Assembly (NCBI GenBank): GCA_041398825.1
Contig: JAWKTX010000001.1
Span: 434,001-498,000, forward strand
Reading direction: 5' to 3'
DNA: 64,000 bases
Source: Planctomycetaceae bacterium
GTDB taxonomy: Bacteria > Planctomycetota > Planctomycetia > Planctomycetales > Planctomycetaceae
In this document: in pieces, positions 35,841 through 44,253 of the stretch
How the letters are laid out: the number at the start of each line of letters is the position of its first letter
How positions within the stretch are numbered: the stretch's first letter is position 1
Program-made: the position numbers and the translations under genes
The notes under the pieces: generated by a model
What the model saw: only the letters and a program-made list of their open reading frames with translations
The model's database searches: none
What the model was told of the DNA's origin: nothing

Positions 35841-37340
35841 TCATTCGGCGTGGAAGAGATGGGAGGCGGGTACCGGACGAGGCTCTTCGTTTTCCCTCTG
35901 CCACCGGAAGTCCAGCTCTGCTCCCCCGTTCCCCTGAAAGTACTCGATGCGGATCCTGTGCATTCCTTTTGAAAGTCGAAGCCACTCTCCAACGCCTGAC
36001 GGGGGATGGTTACCATCATTGTCAATGAGCAACCTGTCGTTCAGGAACGCTTTGCTGCCGTCGTCAGAGATCAGCGTTAATCGTATCAGGCCTTCTGTTT
36101 CCATGTGCAGGTAGCCGGACATTGTCACGGCGTAGTAGTCATTGGATTCACGTTTGACCTCGGCAAGAGAAACGGATTTTGTGACGCCGGAGCTGGCTGC
36201 GTTCAGCTGCGCGAAATCCGGGAGCAGAGAATATTGTCCTGGAAAGAGTTCGTAATTGAGTCCGGGCTGCAGCTTTGTTGTGTCGATTGCCGTTGCAGCT
36301 TCATCAGGGCGTTTTGTCGCCCGAATGCTGGCAGTGATCGCCACGCCGGACCGCTGAATGTTCAGTTTCAGTGGTGCGTCCGTGGACAGGATTTGTCTCA
36401 GGTTCAGGTACCAGTCGATGACGTTGCGAGTGGATAGGTCATTCACCGCGGTCACAATGTCTCCCGGTTCAATGCGGGCATCCGACGCCGCTGAATCTGC
36501 TTCCACTTCGCTGACAATGACCGGGCCGCCCTGGTTCCGGATCCGGATTCCCGTCGTAAACCCGCTTCGTAGTTCTGCTTCGATGATGTCTTCGATCAGT
36601 TGGTAAACCGTATCGATCGGGATGGCGAATCCAACGTTTTGTTCCTGAAAGATTTTTTCTGAAACCACTCCAATGACCTCGCCGTCAATATTCAGGAGTG
36701 GTCCCCCTGAATTGCCGCCATTGCTGGCCGCGTCGAACTGAATGAATCGCGGGCGGCGATCAATCTGGTAGTTTGTCATTACAAGGGCATTCGGAGCGCC
36801 GGCCAGAACCGCGTTTGAACTGACAATTCCGGAGGTAAATACCAGTCCCCGTCCGCCCGGATTGCCTGCGACAATGACGGTTTCACCATTCATCAAATCG
36901 TGGCTCCGTCCCGGTGTAACCGTTTGCCAGGGGCCGTCGCCGAGCAGGCGAACGATTGCCAGATCTCGCTCCGGGTAGCGTCCTATGGTCTGAAATTGAA
37001 TCGGTTTTTGTGAGTTGGGAAGGCTGGAGCCAATCAGGGCAAACCCTTCATCCGACGGAAGGACGTGATTGTTGGTCAGGACAAATCCTGCCGGATGAAC
37101 GATTGTTCCGCTGCCCGAAACGATTGCACCCTCGCGAACGACGAACAGCGAAACGATACCGGCAGTCGATTTCTGAATCGCCCGCACGATCGGAGTTTCT
37201 CTGCCGGATCCAGCCGCTGCCTCCTGCGCCGAACAAACGCTGCAGAGCGACATCTTCATCGCTATTGCGGCCAACATCACCGCGTTCACAGATTTCATTC
37301 GCGGACTAAGGATGGGCATACCAGGCATATTGGAATTCAC
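35841..37340 (-). CDS. Secreted trypsin-like protease with PDZ and PA14 domains
   Basis: This is a protein of about 499 residues. A signal peptide (MKSVNAVMLAAIAMKMSLCSVCSAQ) leads into a chymotrypsin-type domain with the full triad. His is in VLTNNHVLPS near residue 90, Asp in ERDLAIVRL near 126, and Ser in GGNSGGPLLNIDG near 209. A PDZ domain follows (about 265-345, SAASDARIEPGDIVTAVNDLSTRNVIDW). A C-terminal PA14-like sugar-binding domain (about 400-495) has HMETEGLIRLTLISDDGSKAFLND and HRIRIEYFQGNGGAELDFRW. It resembles an HtrA/DegP-type periplasmic enzyme with an added carbohydrate-binding end. The exact start (GTG 37340 or ATG 37298) is uncertain. Confidence 0.9.
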   Translation of the reverse strand: MNSNMPGMPILSPRMKSVNAVMLAAIAMKMSLCSVCSAQEAAAGSGRETPIVRAIQKSTAGIVSLFVVREGAIVSGSGTIVHPAGFVLTNNHVLPSDEGFALIGSSLPNSQKPIQFQTIGRYPERDLAIVRLLGDGPWQTVTPGRSHDLMNGETVIVAGNPGGRGLVFTSGIVSSNAVLAGAPNALVMTNYQIDRRPRFIQFDAASNGGNSGGPLLNIDGEVIGVVSEKIFQEQNVGFAIPIDTVYQLIEDIIEAELRSGFTTGIRIRNQGGPVIVSEVEADSAASDARIEPGDIVTAVNDLSTRNVIDWYLNLRQILSTDAPLKLNIQRSGVAITASIRATKRPDEAATAIDTTKLQPGLNYELFPGQYSLLPDFAQLNAASSGVTKSVSLAEVKRESNDYYAVTMSGYLHMETEGLIRLTLISDDGSKAFLNDRLLIDNDGNHPPSGVGEWLRLSKGMHRIRIEYFQGNGGAELDFRWQRENEEPRPVPASHLFHAE

Positions 37341-37642
37341 GTTTTACGGATTGCTGACGAAGGGGGCCGTTGAAAAGATTTGCCCATGTTAATGATCCTG
37401 CGGTTTCTGTCCCGCCGATACCGAAGATTTTGTCTGTTCAGTTTCCGGGGGAGGAGGATTTGCAACCGCCGGTCATGGCGAATCCGGAGCCAGTTTCTGC
37501 CGTCGTTGGTTGATTCCGGTCTCCCGGAAGTTCTGCGATTTCTCCTGTGCCAGGTTGGCTGAGCAGGTGGTCGGGCGATGAAACTGTGTCTGACTTCGCT
37601 TCAATGTTCCTGCAAAGAACCGTCCTGCTGATGCCGCTGAAT
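37341..37642. other. Intergenic region between protease gene and fhcB
   Basis: About 300 bases between divergent genes, expected to hold both promoters. Longer frames start within it, but the fhcB start at 37643 fits best. No promoter boxes could be chosen with confidence. Confidence 0.4.
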
Positions 37643-39073
37643 ATGTCGACGACTTCAAATCCTTCACAATCAACCTGTTGCCAAAGCAATGTCGTCTGTC
37701 CGGGTTGTGGATGTGTTTGCGATGACGTTGCCGTGGAAATCATCGACGGGGAATTGGCGGGTTTTTCTCCATCCTGTCCGAAAGGTGAAAGCTGGTTTCG
37801 TGCTCAGCTCCAATCTGTCGCATCGGAGAACCGAGTTGATGGGGCAGCGGTTGATCTGGATGTTGCTGTTGATCGAGCTGCCGAGATCCTTGAGGGATCG
37901 ATCTATCCTCTGGTCTACGGCCTTTCTCGAAGCGCGACGCCCGGTCAGCGTGCGGCTGTCGCCCTGGCAGAACATCTGGGGGGTGTGGTGGATACCACAG
38001 CTTCGTTGTGTCATGGACCCTCCATCATGGCCATTCAGGATTTTGGTGAGGTCACGTGCACGCTGGGCGAAGTTCGTAATCGAGCGGATCTTGTTGTGTT
38101 CTGGGGGTGCGATCCTGCCTCTTCGCACCCTCGACATTCCGATCGTTATTCGGTCACAGCTCGTGGGCGATTTGTCCCCGAAGGCCGTGGTGATCGAATC
38201 GTCGTTATGATCGGAGATGAACGCTGGGTGCATTCGTGGAGGCTGGATGATCAGGGAACCCTGCCGGACTACGTTATTCCCGTTTCCCCCGGTGCCGATT
38301 TTGAATTGCTTTGCCAGTTGCGTGCGATGTTGAAACAGGATGCCGGCACTGCGAATCGCAGCAAATCCGTCGGTGATTTTGATCCCGCGTCGAACATGTT
38401 AATTCCAGAGGCACGTTTCGCTGGAAAAGATACCCCGACTTCCTCCGAACAGCCGGAAGTTCTTGCCCCCGAGCAACTGCTCAGCCTGATGACATCCTGT
38501 CGTTACGGAGCCGTGTTCTTCGGTCTTGGACTTGCAGACACCAGCCTCTGGGAGCATGCCATGGATACTCATGCCGGGCACGCAAACGTTTCCACACTTC
38601 TTCAGCTGGTTGCTGAACTGAATTCACGAACTCGTTTCATCGCCCGGCGGATGAGGCTTCAGGGGGACGTTTCAGGAGCAGACAACGTCCTTTGCTGGCA
38701 AACCGGTTATCCGTTTGGAGTTGACTTTTCACGCGGCTATCCTCGGTACAATCCCGGTGAATACACCGCGACAGAGTTGCTCGAGCGTGAAGATGTGGAT
38801 GCGATGCTGATCATTGGGGCAGAGACCGTCTCCAGCTTTTCATCGGCCGCTCAGCGTTTCATGAGAAGCATCCCAACAATATTGATCGATTACCCGTCTG
38901 CCAAAATCGATTTCTCGCCCGATGTCCACATTACCACGGCAGTCTATGGTGTTCATGCGGCAGGAACGGCCTATCGAATGGACAATGTTCCGCTTCCCCT
39001 TCGAGCATTGCTTCCCTCCCACTTGCCGACCGACGAACAGGTGTTGGAATCCATCCGCAACCGAATCTCGTAG
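37643..39073 (+). CDS. fhcB: Formyltransferase/hydrolase complex subunit B (FhcB)
   Basis: This 476-residue protein resembles subunit B of formylmethanofuran dehydrogenase. In methylotrophic and planctomycete bacteria it is part of the Fhc formyltransferase/hydrolase complex of the H4MPT-linked C1 oxidation route. The opening VVCPGCGCVCDDVAVEI with SPSCPKGESWF holds the cysteines that in archaea bind an iron-sulfur cluster. ASLCHGPSIMAIQDFGEVTCTLGEVRNRADLVVFWGCDPA and HPRHSDRYSV follow, and the molybdopterin-region residues are only partly conserved. fhcA, C and D are not in the window. ATG 37643 is chosen because the residues before it are not family-like, and an in-frame ATG lies at 37631. 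Confidence 0.9.
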   Translation: MSTTSNPSQSTCCQSNVVCPGCGCVCDDVAVEIIDGELAGFSPSCPKGESWFRAQLQSVASENRVDGAAVDLDVAVDRAAEILEGSIYPLVYGLSRSATPGQRAAVALAEHLGGVVDTTASLCHGPSIMAIQDFGEVTCTLGEVRNRADLVVFWGCDPASSHPRHSDRYSVTARGRFVPEGRGDRIVVMIGDERWVHSWRLDDQGTLPDYVIPVSPGADFELLCQLRAMLKQDAGTANRSKSVGDFDPASNMLIPEARFAGKDTPTSSEQPEVLAPEQLLSLMTSCRYGAVFFGLGLADTSLWEHAMDTHAGHANVSTLLQLVAELNSRTRFIARRMRLQGDVSGADNVLCWQTGYPFGVDFSRGYPRYNPGEYTATELLEREDVDAMLIIGAETVSSFSSAAQRFMRSIPTILIDYPSAKIDFSPDVHITTAVYGVHAAGTAYRMDNVPLPLRALLPSHLPTDEQVLESIRNRIS

Positions 39074-39092
39074 CTTCCATCCGTCGGACTGG

Positions 39093-39128
39093 TCACTATT
39101 GGTCAGCGCTTCACTATTGGTCAGCGCT
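39093..39128. repeat. 18-bp perfect tandem duplication
   Basis: The unit TCACTATTGGTCAGCGCT occurs twice head to tail (39093-39110 and 39111-39128). It overlaps the stop codon region (39114-39116) of the leftward hydrolase gene, so it alters only the last few codons and the 3' untranslated end. Confidence 0.9.
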
Positions 39129-41174
39129 GATGATGAGTCTGTCGTCCGCGTTCGCCTCTTTCCATATCGATCGAGCGAACAGGAAAGCGTCTGCGGCCTC
39201 TGCGGCATCCAGCGCACGGCCCTGTCCGTTCACCGGTTGAATGATGGTCAGTTGCCTTGGCGCAATCAACGAGGCCAGATGCTGGATATCGCCAACATCG
39301 CGCAGGATCCCGTTGGCGAGTGTTCCGAGCCTTTGGTTTTCGTACGGGATTTCTGTGATAAAGCTGCCGAGAGACCTGGTTGTGACGACTCGATTAATCC
39401 TGTCATCGATCGCACCGGAACAAAGCGCGACAATTCCTGCGGGGCCATTGCCAAGGACGGTGACTCGACTTTCGTTCCCTGTTTGTTCCCGCAGCACCGT
39501 GACCGCTGTCCTCGCATCTTTCGTCCATTGGCCCAGGAGAGGCTGTCCGATCCACAATGACCATTCTGCAGTGTTGTGGTCAGGTGCACGTCCGATTTTG
39601 TCTGACTTCCAGGATTCTTTGCCGGTGGCCCGAAGGGAAAGAATGGCGATCATGTCGTTATCGCCTGCGTTTGACCGCAGTTGATTCAGATCTTCCTCTG
39701 TTTCGTCCCCCATTGTCAGGATCAGGGTTATGTTGCGATGTGGGGCGCTGCCTGCGGTAATGACCTGCATCGTTAGTTGAATTCCCGGATCGCTGTTGAA
39801 AACAAAGGTCCGGATCCCGGGACCGGACGGCCGGGAAAGTGGATCGGGCAGTGAAAACGGTTGCGTGTCCCCCAGCACGTTTTCATTCAGCATCGCTCTG
39901 GCTGTTTCGATTCGGGAAATCGCTGGATTCGAGTTGATCTGTTCAGAGGACCATTCTTGTATCACCTGTTGTCTGGCAAAGCGCGCGGCCAGTTGAGGCA
40001 GTGTTGTCCAGTCGTCAGGCCGGGAATCGTCAGGAAAGCATCGAAGCACCTCCGGGTCTTCTGTTCTGATCATGGGTTCATCGATCGGCGAGCCATCTCC
40101 TTCGTTCTTCAGGTGACGTGCCATCCAGCCATACATGGCCTCCCGCATTTCCTCGTTGTAGTCGTGCGGTGATTCAAAAACTTCGTGACGCAGATAATCC
40201 ACGCGCTGATACAGACCGAAGATCGGTTTCGCGATTGCCACAGATTTTGAAGCTTCATTTACGGAAAACTGAAACGCATCTTTCGTGGCGTTGATCACCA
40301 TCAAAGCTCGCGGGGCAATTAATCCCAGCACCCTGCCTTCTTCTGTAAACGACAACGCGCCGGGAACGACTTCACACATACAGCACGCTGCGCCCAGGTA
40401 GGCCTGATAATTTCCGACGGAACAAACGGGAACGACGGCGCGGAATCTTTCATCCCAGGCTCCGGCATACATGGTCTGATTTCCGCCGCCGCTTGCTCCC
40501 GTAATTCCAATTCGCTGTGGATCGACTTCAGCACGAGTCTGCAGGTAGTCAACGGCTCGCATGTTTTCGTAAACCTGCAGACCACTCAGCGGCTTACCTG
40601 TCGGCAAAAGCGTAGCTGCCACCATTTCTCCGTGATATTCACCGAGTGCTTTGTTGAGCCCGCGCTCGCCCGCGCCAAGTGCGTCGACAGCGAGCGCAAA
40701 GAAACCCAGTTTTGCAAGTCCAATGCATCGAGCCTGAACGTGTGGATCCTGCTTGGCGCCGCGCCAGTGGCCGTGAACACACAAAACCGCCGGTCGTTTT
40801 CCGGCACCTTCGGGCACATAGGCATTGGCCGTCATCCAGACATTTTCGAACGTCTGAAAGACCAGTTTTTCAATGCGGTAACCGTCACGCTGCAGCGTAT
40901 CGATGATTCGTGGTTCAAGCGGCGCGTGTTCTGCGGGAAACCCGCCCCACGCTTTTTCAAGGCTTTCCCTCAATTTCAGACGTTCGCTTTGCCATGCTTC
41001 CACGGTTGCGGGCGATTGATCATCCTGTCTGTCGGCAGCGGCTCGCTGCTTCACGTAGCTGAGAAAAGCGTTCGATGCATCCTGGGCCGAGGTTGCGGAC
41101 AACCTGATAGTGCCGAATGCCAAGAGCGAACAAAGAACTGCAAAGCTGAGCAGGAACCGCAAAGCACGGGTCAT
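39114..41174 (-). CDS. Secreted two-domain alpha/beta-hydrolase (acetyl xylan esterase-like)
   Basis: This 686-residue protein has a signal peptide (MTRALRFLLSFAVLCSLLAFGTIRLSA) and two alpha/beta-hydrolase-like halves. The first (to about residue 390) is complete. PAVLCVHGHW is the oxyanion loop, RIGITGASGGGNQTMYAGAWD is the nucleophile elbow near residue 225, RALMVINATKDAFQ holds an acid, and HDYNEEMREAMYGW holds a candidate histidine. The second half (about 430-686) keeps strand pattern but its elbow reads VLGNGPAGIVA, lacking serine, so it is probably inactive. It may act on ester-linked carbohydrates. ATG 41174 has AGAGGAGA upstream. Confidence 0.88.
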   Translation of the reverse strand: MTRALRFLLSFAVLCSLLAFGTIRLSATSAQDASNAFLSYVKQRAAADRQDDQSPATVEAWQSERLKLRESLEKAWGGFPAEHAPLEPRIIDTLQRDGYRIEKLVFQTFENVWMTANAYVPEGAGKRPAVLCVHGHWRGAKQDPHVQARCIGLAKLGFFALAVDALGAGERGLNKALGEYHGEMVAATLLPTGKPLSGLQVYENMRAVDYLQTRAEVDPQRIGITGASGGGNQTMYAGAWDERFRAVVPVCSVGNYQAYLGAACCMCEVVPGALSFTEEGRVLGLIAPRALMVINATKDAFQFSVNEASKSVAIAKPIFGLYQRVDYLRHEVFESPHDYNEEMREAMYGWMARHLKNEGDGSPIDEPMIRTEDPEVLRCFPDDSRPDDWTTLPQLAARFARQQVIQEWSSEQINSNPAISRIETARAMLNENVLGDTQPFSLPDPLSRPSGPGIRTFVFNSDPGIQLTMQVITAGSAPHRNITLILTMGDETEEDLNQLRSNAGDNDMIAILSLRATGKESWKSDKIGRAPDHNTAEWSLWIGQPLLGQWTKDARTAVTVLREQTGNESRVTVLGNGPAGIVALCSGAIDDRINRVVTTRSLGSFITEIPYENQRLGTLANGILRDVGDIQHLASLIAPRQLTIIQPVNGQGRALDAAEAADAFLFARSIWKEANADDRLIISADQ

Positions 41175-41332
41175 TTGGACTTCTCCTCTTTCGGGAAGTA
41201 TGCATAGGGATCGCGATTGTTGCGGATGCGGTCGACAGAATCGAGCCTGTTCGACATTGGCGTCGTTTTCCTTTCCTGAGTTACGGCATCGGCAGATTTG
41301 CCGGAGGGAAGGTCTGTCACTACGATCCGGGC

Positions 41333-42349
41333 ATGGCTGCCATCGAAGTTCGAAATCTGAATCGCGTTTACAAGGTCTTTCGCAAGCAGGAAGGTTTGCT
41401 TGCCTCATTGCGCGGGCTATGGCATCGCGAATACAATGAGGTGCGGGCGGTTCGCGACGTAAATTTCACGATTGAGGAAGGTGAAATGGTCGCCTTTCTT
41501 GGGCCCAATGGAGCCGGAAAGACGACCACACTGAAGCTTCTGTCGGGCCTGATTGTGCCAACTTCCGGCACCGCAACGGTGCTTGGCTATGTGCCGTGGA
41601 AGCGCGAAGACGCTTACCGGCGACGGTTTTCACTGGTGACCGGGCAAAAGGAGCAGCTTTGGTGGGACCTGCCTGCGCAGGAGTCGTTTCGTCTTCATAA
41701 AGAGATCTACCGGATTTCCACATCCGACTACAATGACCGACTGAACGAACTGACGGAATTGCTGGAAGTTGGCAAGCTGATGTCGCAACCCGTGCGAGAG
41801 CTTTCGCTGGGCGAACGGATGCGAATGGAACTGATTGCCGCCCTGCTGCACCGTCCGGATGTGCTTTTTCTGGATGAGCCAACAATTGGCCTCGATGTTG
41901 TCAGCCAGCGTCGCGTGCAGGAGTTCCTGCGTCACTACCAGAAAGAACAACGAATTACGGTGATCCTGACCAGCCACTACATGAAAGATGTCGAAGCGCT
42001 GTGTGAGCGTGCGATTGTGATCAACAAAGGAACGGTGGTCCACGATGGCCCCCTGGCGGCCATTGTTGATCGCTTCAGCCGTCACAAGATTGTTGAACTT
42101 CAGTTTGCCGATGATGTGATCCCACCGGGGCTGGAGCGGTTTGGGCTTCTCCTTCAATCCCGGCCGCCACGAGTTCGACTGCAGATTGAGAAACAGTATG
42201 TGTCAGAAAGCCTGTCCAGTATTCTGAGCTTGCATGCAGTAGATGACATCAGTGTCCTGGAACGCCCTCTGGAAGAGGTGATTGCGGAGTTGTTCTCGTC
42301 GGACGATCAGACTGTGAGTGACAACAGGACAGAAGCGGTCGTTGGCTGA
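41333..42349 (+). CDS. ABC transporter ATP-binding protein (ABC-2 type exporter)
   Basis: This 338-residue ATPase has all motifs of an ABC exporter. Walker A is LGPNGAGKTTT near residues 56-66, the signature is LSLGERMRME, Walker B is DVLFLDEPT, and the H-loop is VILTSHYMKDVEALC. It starts IEVRNLNRVYKVFRKQ and has a C-terminal extension with RFGLLLQSRPPRVRLQIE. The insert EGLLASLRGLWHREYNEVRAV is typical of the DUF-type ABC-2 exporters (NodI/DrrA-related), and the substrate is unknown. It is followed by the permease gene, whose likely GTG start lies 55 bases on. Confidence 0.94.
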   Translation: MAAIEVRNLNRVYKVFRKQEGLLASLRGLWHREYNEVRAVRDVNFTIEEGEMVAFLGPNGAGKTTTLKLLSGLIVPTSGTATVLGYVPWKREDAYRRRFSLVTGQKEQLWWDLPAQESFRLHKEIYRISTSDYNDRLNELTELLEVGKLMSQPVRELSLGERMRMELIAALLHRPDVLFLDEPTIGLDVVSQRRVQEFLRHYQKEQRITVILTSHYMKDVEALCERAIVINKGTVVHDGPLAAIVDRFSRHKIVELQFADDVIPPGLERFGLLLQSRPPRVRLQIEKQYVSESLSSILSLHAVDDISVLERPLEEVIAELFSSDDQTVSDNRTEAVVG

Positions 42350-42374
42350 GCTCTATGTGTTGTGATGCGGCAGA

Positions 42375-43253
42375 TTGCCGAACAAAAGACTGGGAAATAC
42401 GATTGTGTCGGCAGTTGCTGAATTGAGTTTTTGGTCAGAATTCGCTGCCCGGTGGCGCGTCAAGTGGCTGATATTGAAAACGGGAATTGAAGAACGGCTG
42501 ATGTATCGCGGGGACTTCGCGTTCTCAACACTGGTGCGTTTTCTTCCCATTGTGACACAGGTCTTTCTGTGGAATGCCATCTATTCGGGCGACACAGCGG
42601 CCCGGATGAAAGGCTACAGCTATCAGGACATGGTTGCCTACTACCTTCTTGTCATGCTGGCCAGGGCGTTTTCCAGTATGCCGGGGCTTGCCAGCGGTAT
42701 TGCTGTTTCCATTGCAAATGGTTCTGTGCGGAAGTACCTGATTCAGCCGGTCGATATGCTGGAACATCTCTTCTGGCACCGAGTTGCCCATAAGCTGGTC
42801 TACTACGTCATCGCAGGTGCGCCGTTCGCACTGGTCTTCTGGTTATGTCGCGATTATATGCCCGGCTGGCCTTCCGCCTGGATCACTGTCGGCTGGACCG
42901 CGTCGCTGCTGATGTCGTTTCTGGCGGGATTTCTGATTGAATCTTTGATTGGGTTGATCGCATTCTGGTTTCTCGAGGTCAGTTCGCTGATTTTTGTCTA
43001 CATGATGCTGAATTATTTTTTATCCGGGCACATGATTCCACTGGAATGGATTTCGCAGTGGATGCCATGGATTGAGTGGCTTCCTTTTAAGTATCTGGCT
43101 TATTTTCCCGCCGCAATCATGCTTGGGAAGATTCCTCCGGAGACTTTGCCCCGGGAATTGCTCATTCAGGTGTGCTGGATCGTGGCATTGTTGTGCATGA
43201 ATCGCGCGGCATTCCATTTTGGTGTTAAGCGCTACGGGGCATTTGGCGGTTAA
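42375..43253 (+). CDS. ABC-2 type permease
   Basis: This 292-residue membrane protein of the ABC-2 superfamily partners the ATPase upstream. It has about six transmembrane segments (for example VYYVIAGAPFALVFWLC, GWTASLLMSFLAGFLIESLIGLIAFWFLE and ICWIVALLCMNRAAFHFG-like at the end), with RWRVKWLILKTGIEERLMYRGDF at the start, typical of single-permease exporters. The substrate is unknown. The longest frame begins at TTG 42375. GTG 42405, preceded by GGGAAA, is the better start. Many planctomycete operons carry a second permease, but only one is seen here. sdhC begins about 140 bases downstream. Confidence 0.88.
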   Translation: MPNKRLGNTIVSAVAELSFWSEFAARWRVKWLILKTGIEERLMYRGDFAFSTLVRFLPIVTQVFLWNAIYSGDTAARMKGYSYQDMVAYYLLVMLARAFSSMPGLASGIAVSIANGSVRKYLIQPVDMLEHLFWHRVAHKLVYYVIAGAPFALVFWLCRDYMPGWPSAWITVGWTASLLMSFLAGFLIESLIGLIAFWFLEVSSLIFVYMMLNYFLSGHMIPLEWISQWMPWIEWLPFKYLAYFPAAIMLGKIPPETLPRELLIQVCWIVALLCMNRAAFHFGVKRYGAFGG

Positions 43254-43294
43254 CATCGTCCTGTTCGCGATGATCGGAAGCGTTTTCGGTGTCG

Positions 43295-43322
43295 TTGCAG
43301 TTCATGGTAATCCACCTATAAT
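43295..43322 (+). promoter_or_regulatory. Candidate sigma-70 promoter of the sdhCAB operon
   Basis: TTGCAG (43295-43300) and TATAAT (43317-43322) are separated by 16 bases. Transcription would start near 43329, about 65 bases before the proposed sdhC start. It is a sequence match only. Confidence 0.55.
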
Positions 43323-43393
43323 CCGGCGCGAGACCGTTGTCGAAGTACCAGTATCTACTGAATCACTTACTCTTTTGACGGAGGAGCGTGCTC

Positions 43394-44176
43394 TTGAACG
43401 CTCTGGTTCGCATTCTGAGTCTTCCCGCTGTGGCACTCTCCAAAGTGCCGGGGTTCGGTCCCCTGATACGTGCCTGCTCCACGTCTGTCGGTCAAAAGAT
43501 CGTCATGGCGATCACAGGATTGTCGCTGTGCGGCTTTCTTGTCATGCACCTGCTGGGCAATCTGAACCTCTTCGCAGGCGAAGAGAAATTCAACCATTAT
43601 GCAGAGACGCTGCATAGTCTTGGGCCTTTGCTTGCTGCTGCAGAGGTGGGACTGTTTGCCACATTTCTGGCTCACATCGGACTGGCACTATCGACAGCCG
43701 CGATGAATCGAACCGCTCGCGGTGGCAGCTATCTGATGAAGGAGTCAAAACAGCCACCGTTCGCTTTACCGAGTGGCGGGGCTTCGAACTGGATGATGCT
43801 GACCGGGGGAGTTATCTTCCTGTTTCTGGTTCTGCACATTGTCGACATGAAGCTGAAAGTTGACCCGCTGGTTGATTACACACCGGCTGTCGTGGTTGAT
43901 GATGCTGGAAGTGCGTCCCATGGCGACGGTCATATGAATGAGTTCATTGTCGTGCGTCAGGTGCTGCGTTCTCCTGTGAATGCCGTCGCGTATTTCATTG
44001 CGTTAATCGCGCTGGGAGTCCATCTTTCTCATGGTTTCCGCAGCGCGTTGCAGACGCTGGGGGTGAATCATCGTCGCTGGAACAGCTTGCTGACATGCAT
44101 CAGTGTTCTCTTCGCGTGGGCAATTGCGGTGGGTTTTATCAGCCTGATCGTGTGGGCGTTCGCGGCTCCGCAGTAG
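43394..44176 (+). CDS. sdhC: Succinate dehydrogenase cytochrome b subunit
   Basis: This subunit of about 260 residues anchors the succinate dehydrogenase complex in the inner membrane. It resembles the single-cytochrome, five-helix type found in Bacteroidota and planctomycetes. Segments include QKIVMAITGLSLCGFLVMHLLGNL (His for haem), ATFLAHIGLALSTAA, MMLTGGVIFLFLVLHIVDM and VAYFIALIALGVHLSHGF, ending WAIAVGFISLIVWAF. TTG 43394 is favoured because GGAGGAG (43380-43386) gives proper spacing there. The GTG at 43388 lies almost on top of it. The gene leads the sdhC-sdhA-sdhB order, with fumarase next. Confidence 0.93.
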   Translation: MNALVRILSLPAVALSKVPGFGPLIRACSTSVGQKIVMAITGLSLCGFLVMHLLGNLNLFAGEEKFNHYAETLHSLGPLLAAAEVGLFATFLAHIGLALSTAAMNRTARGGSYLMKESKQPPFALPSGGASNWMMLTGGVIFLFLVLHIVDMKLKVDPLVDYTPAVVVDDAGSASHGDGHMNEFIVVRQVLRSPVNAVAYFIALIALGVHLSHGFRSALQTLGVNHRRWNSLLTCISVLFAWAIAVGFISLIVWAFAAPQ

Positions 44177-44253
44177 TCCCCGACTCAGTCTGTTCTGGGT
44201 TGTGTTGAATCTTTCTCATACCTGTTGCAACGAAGAAACTTTGAGGTTCTGCG

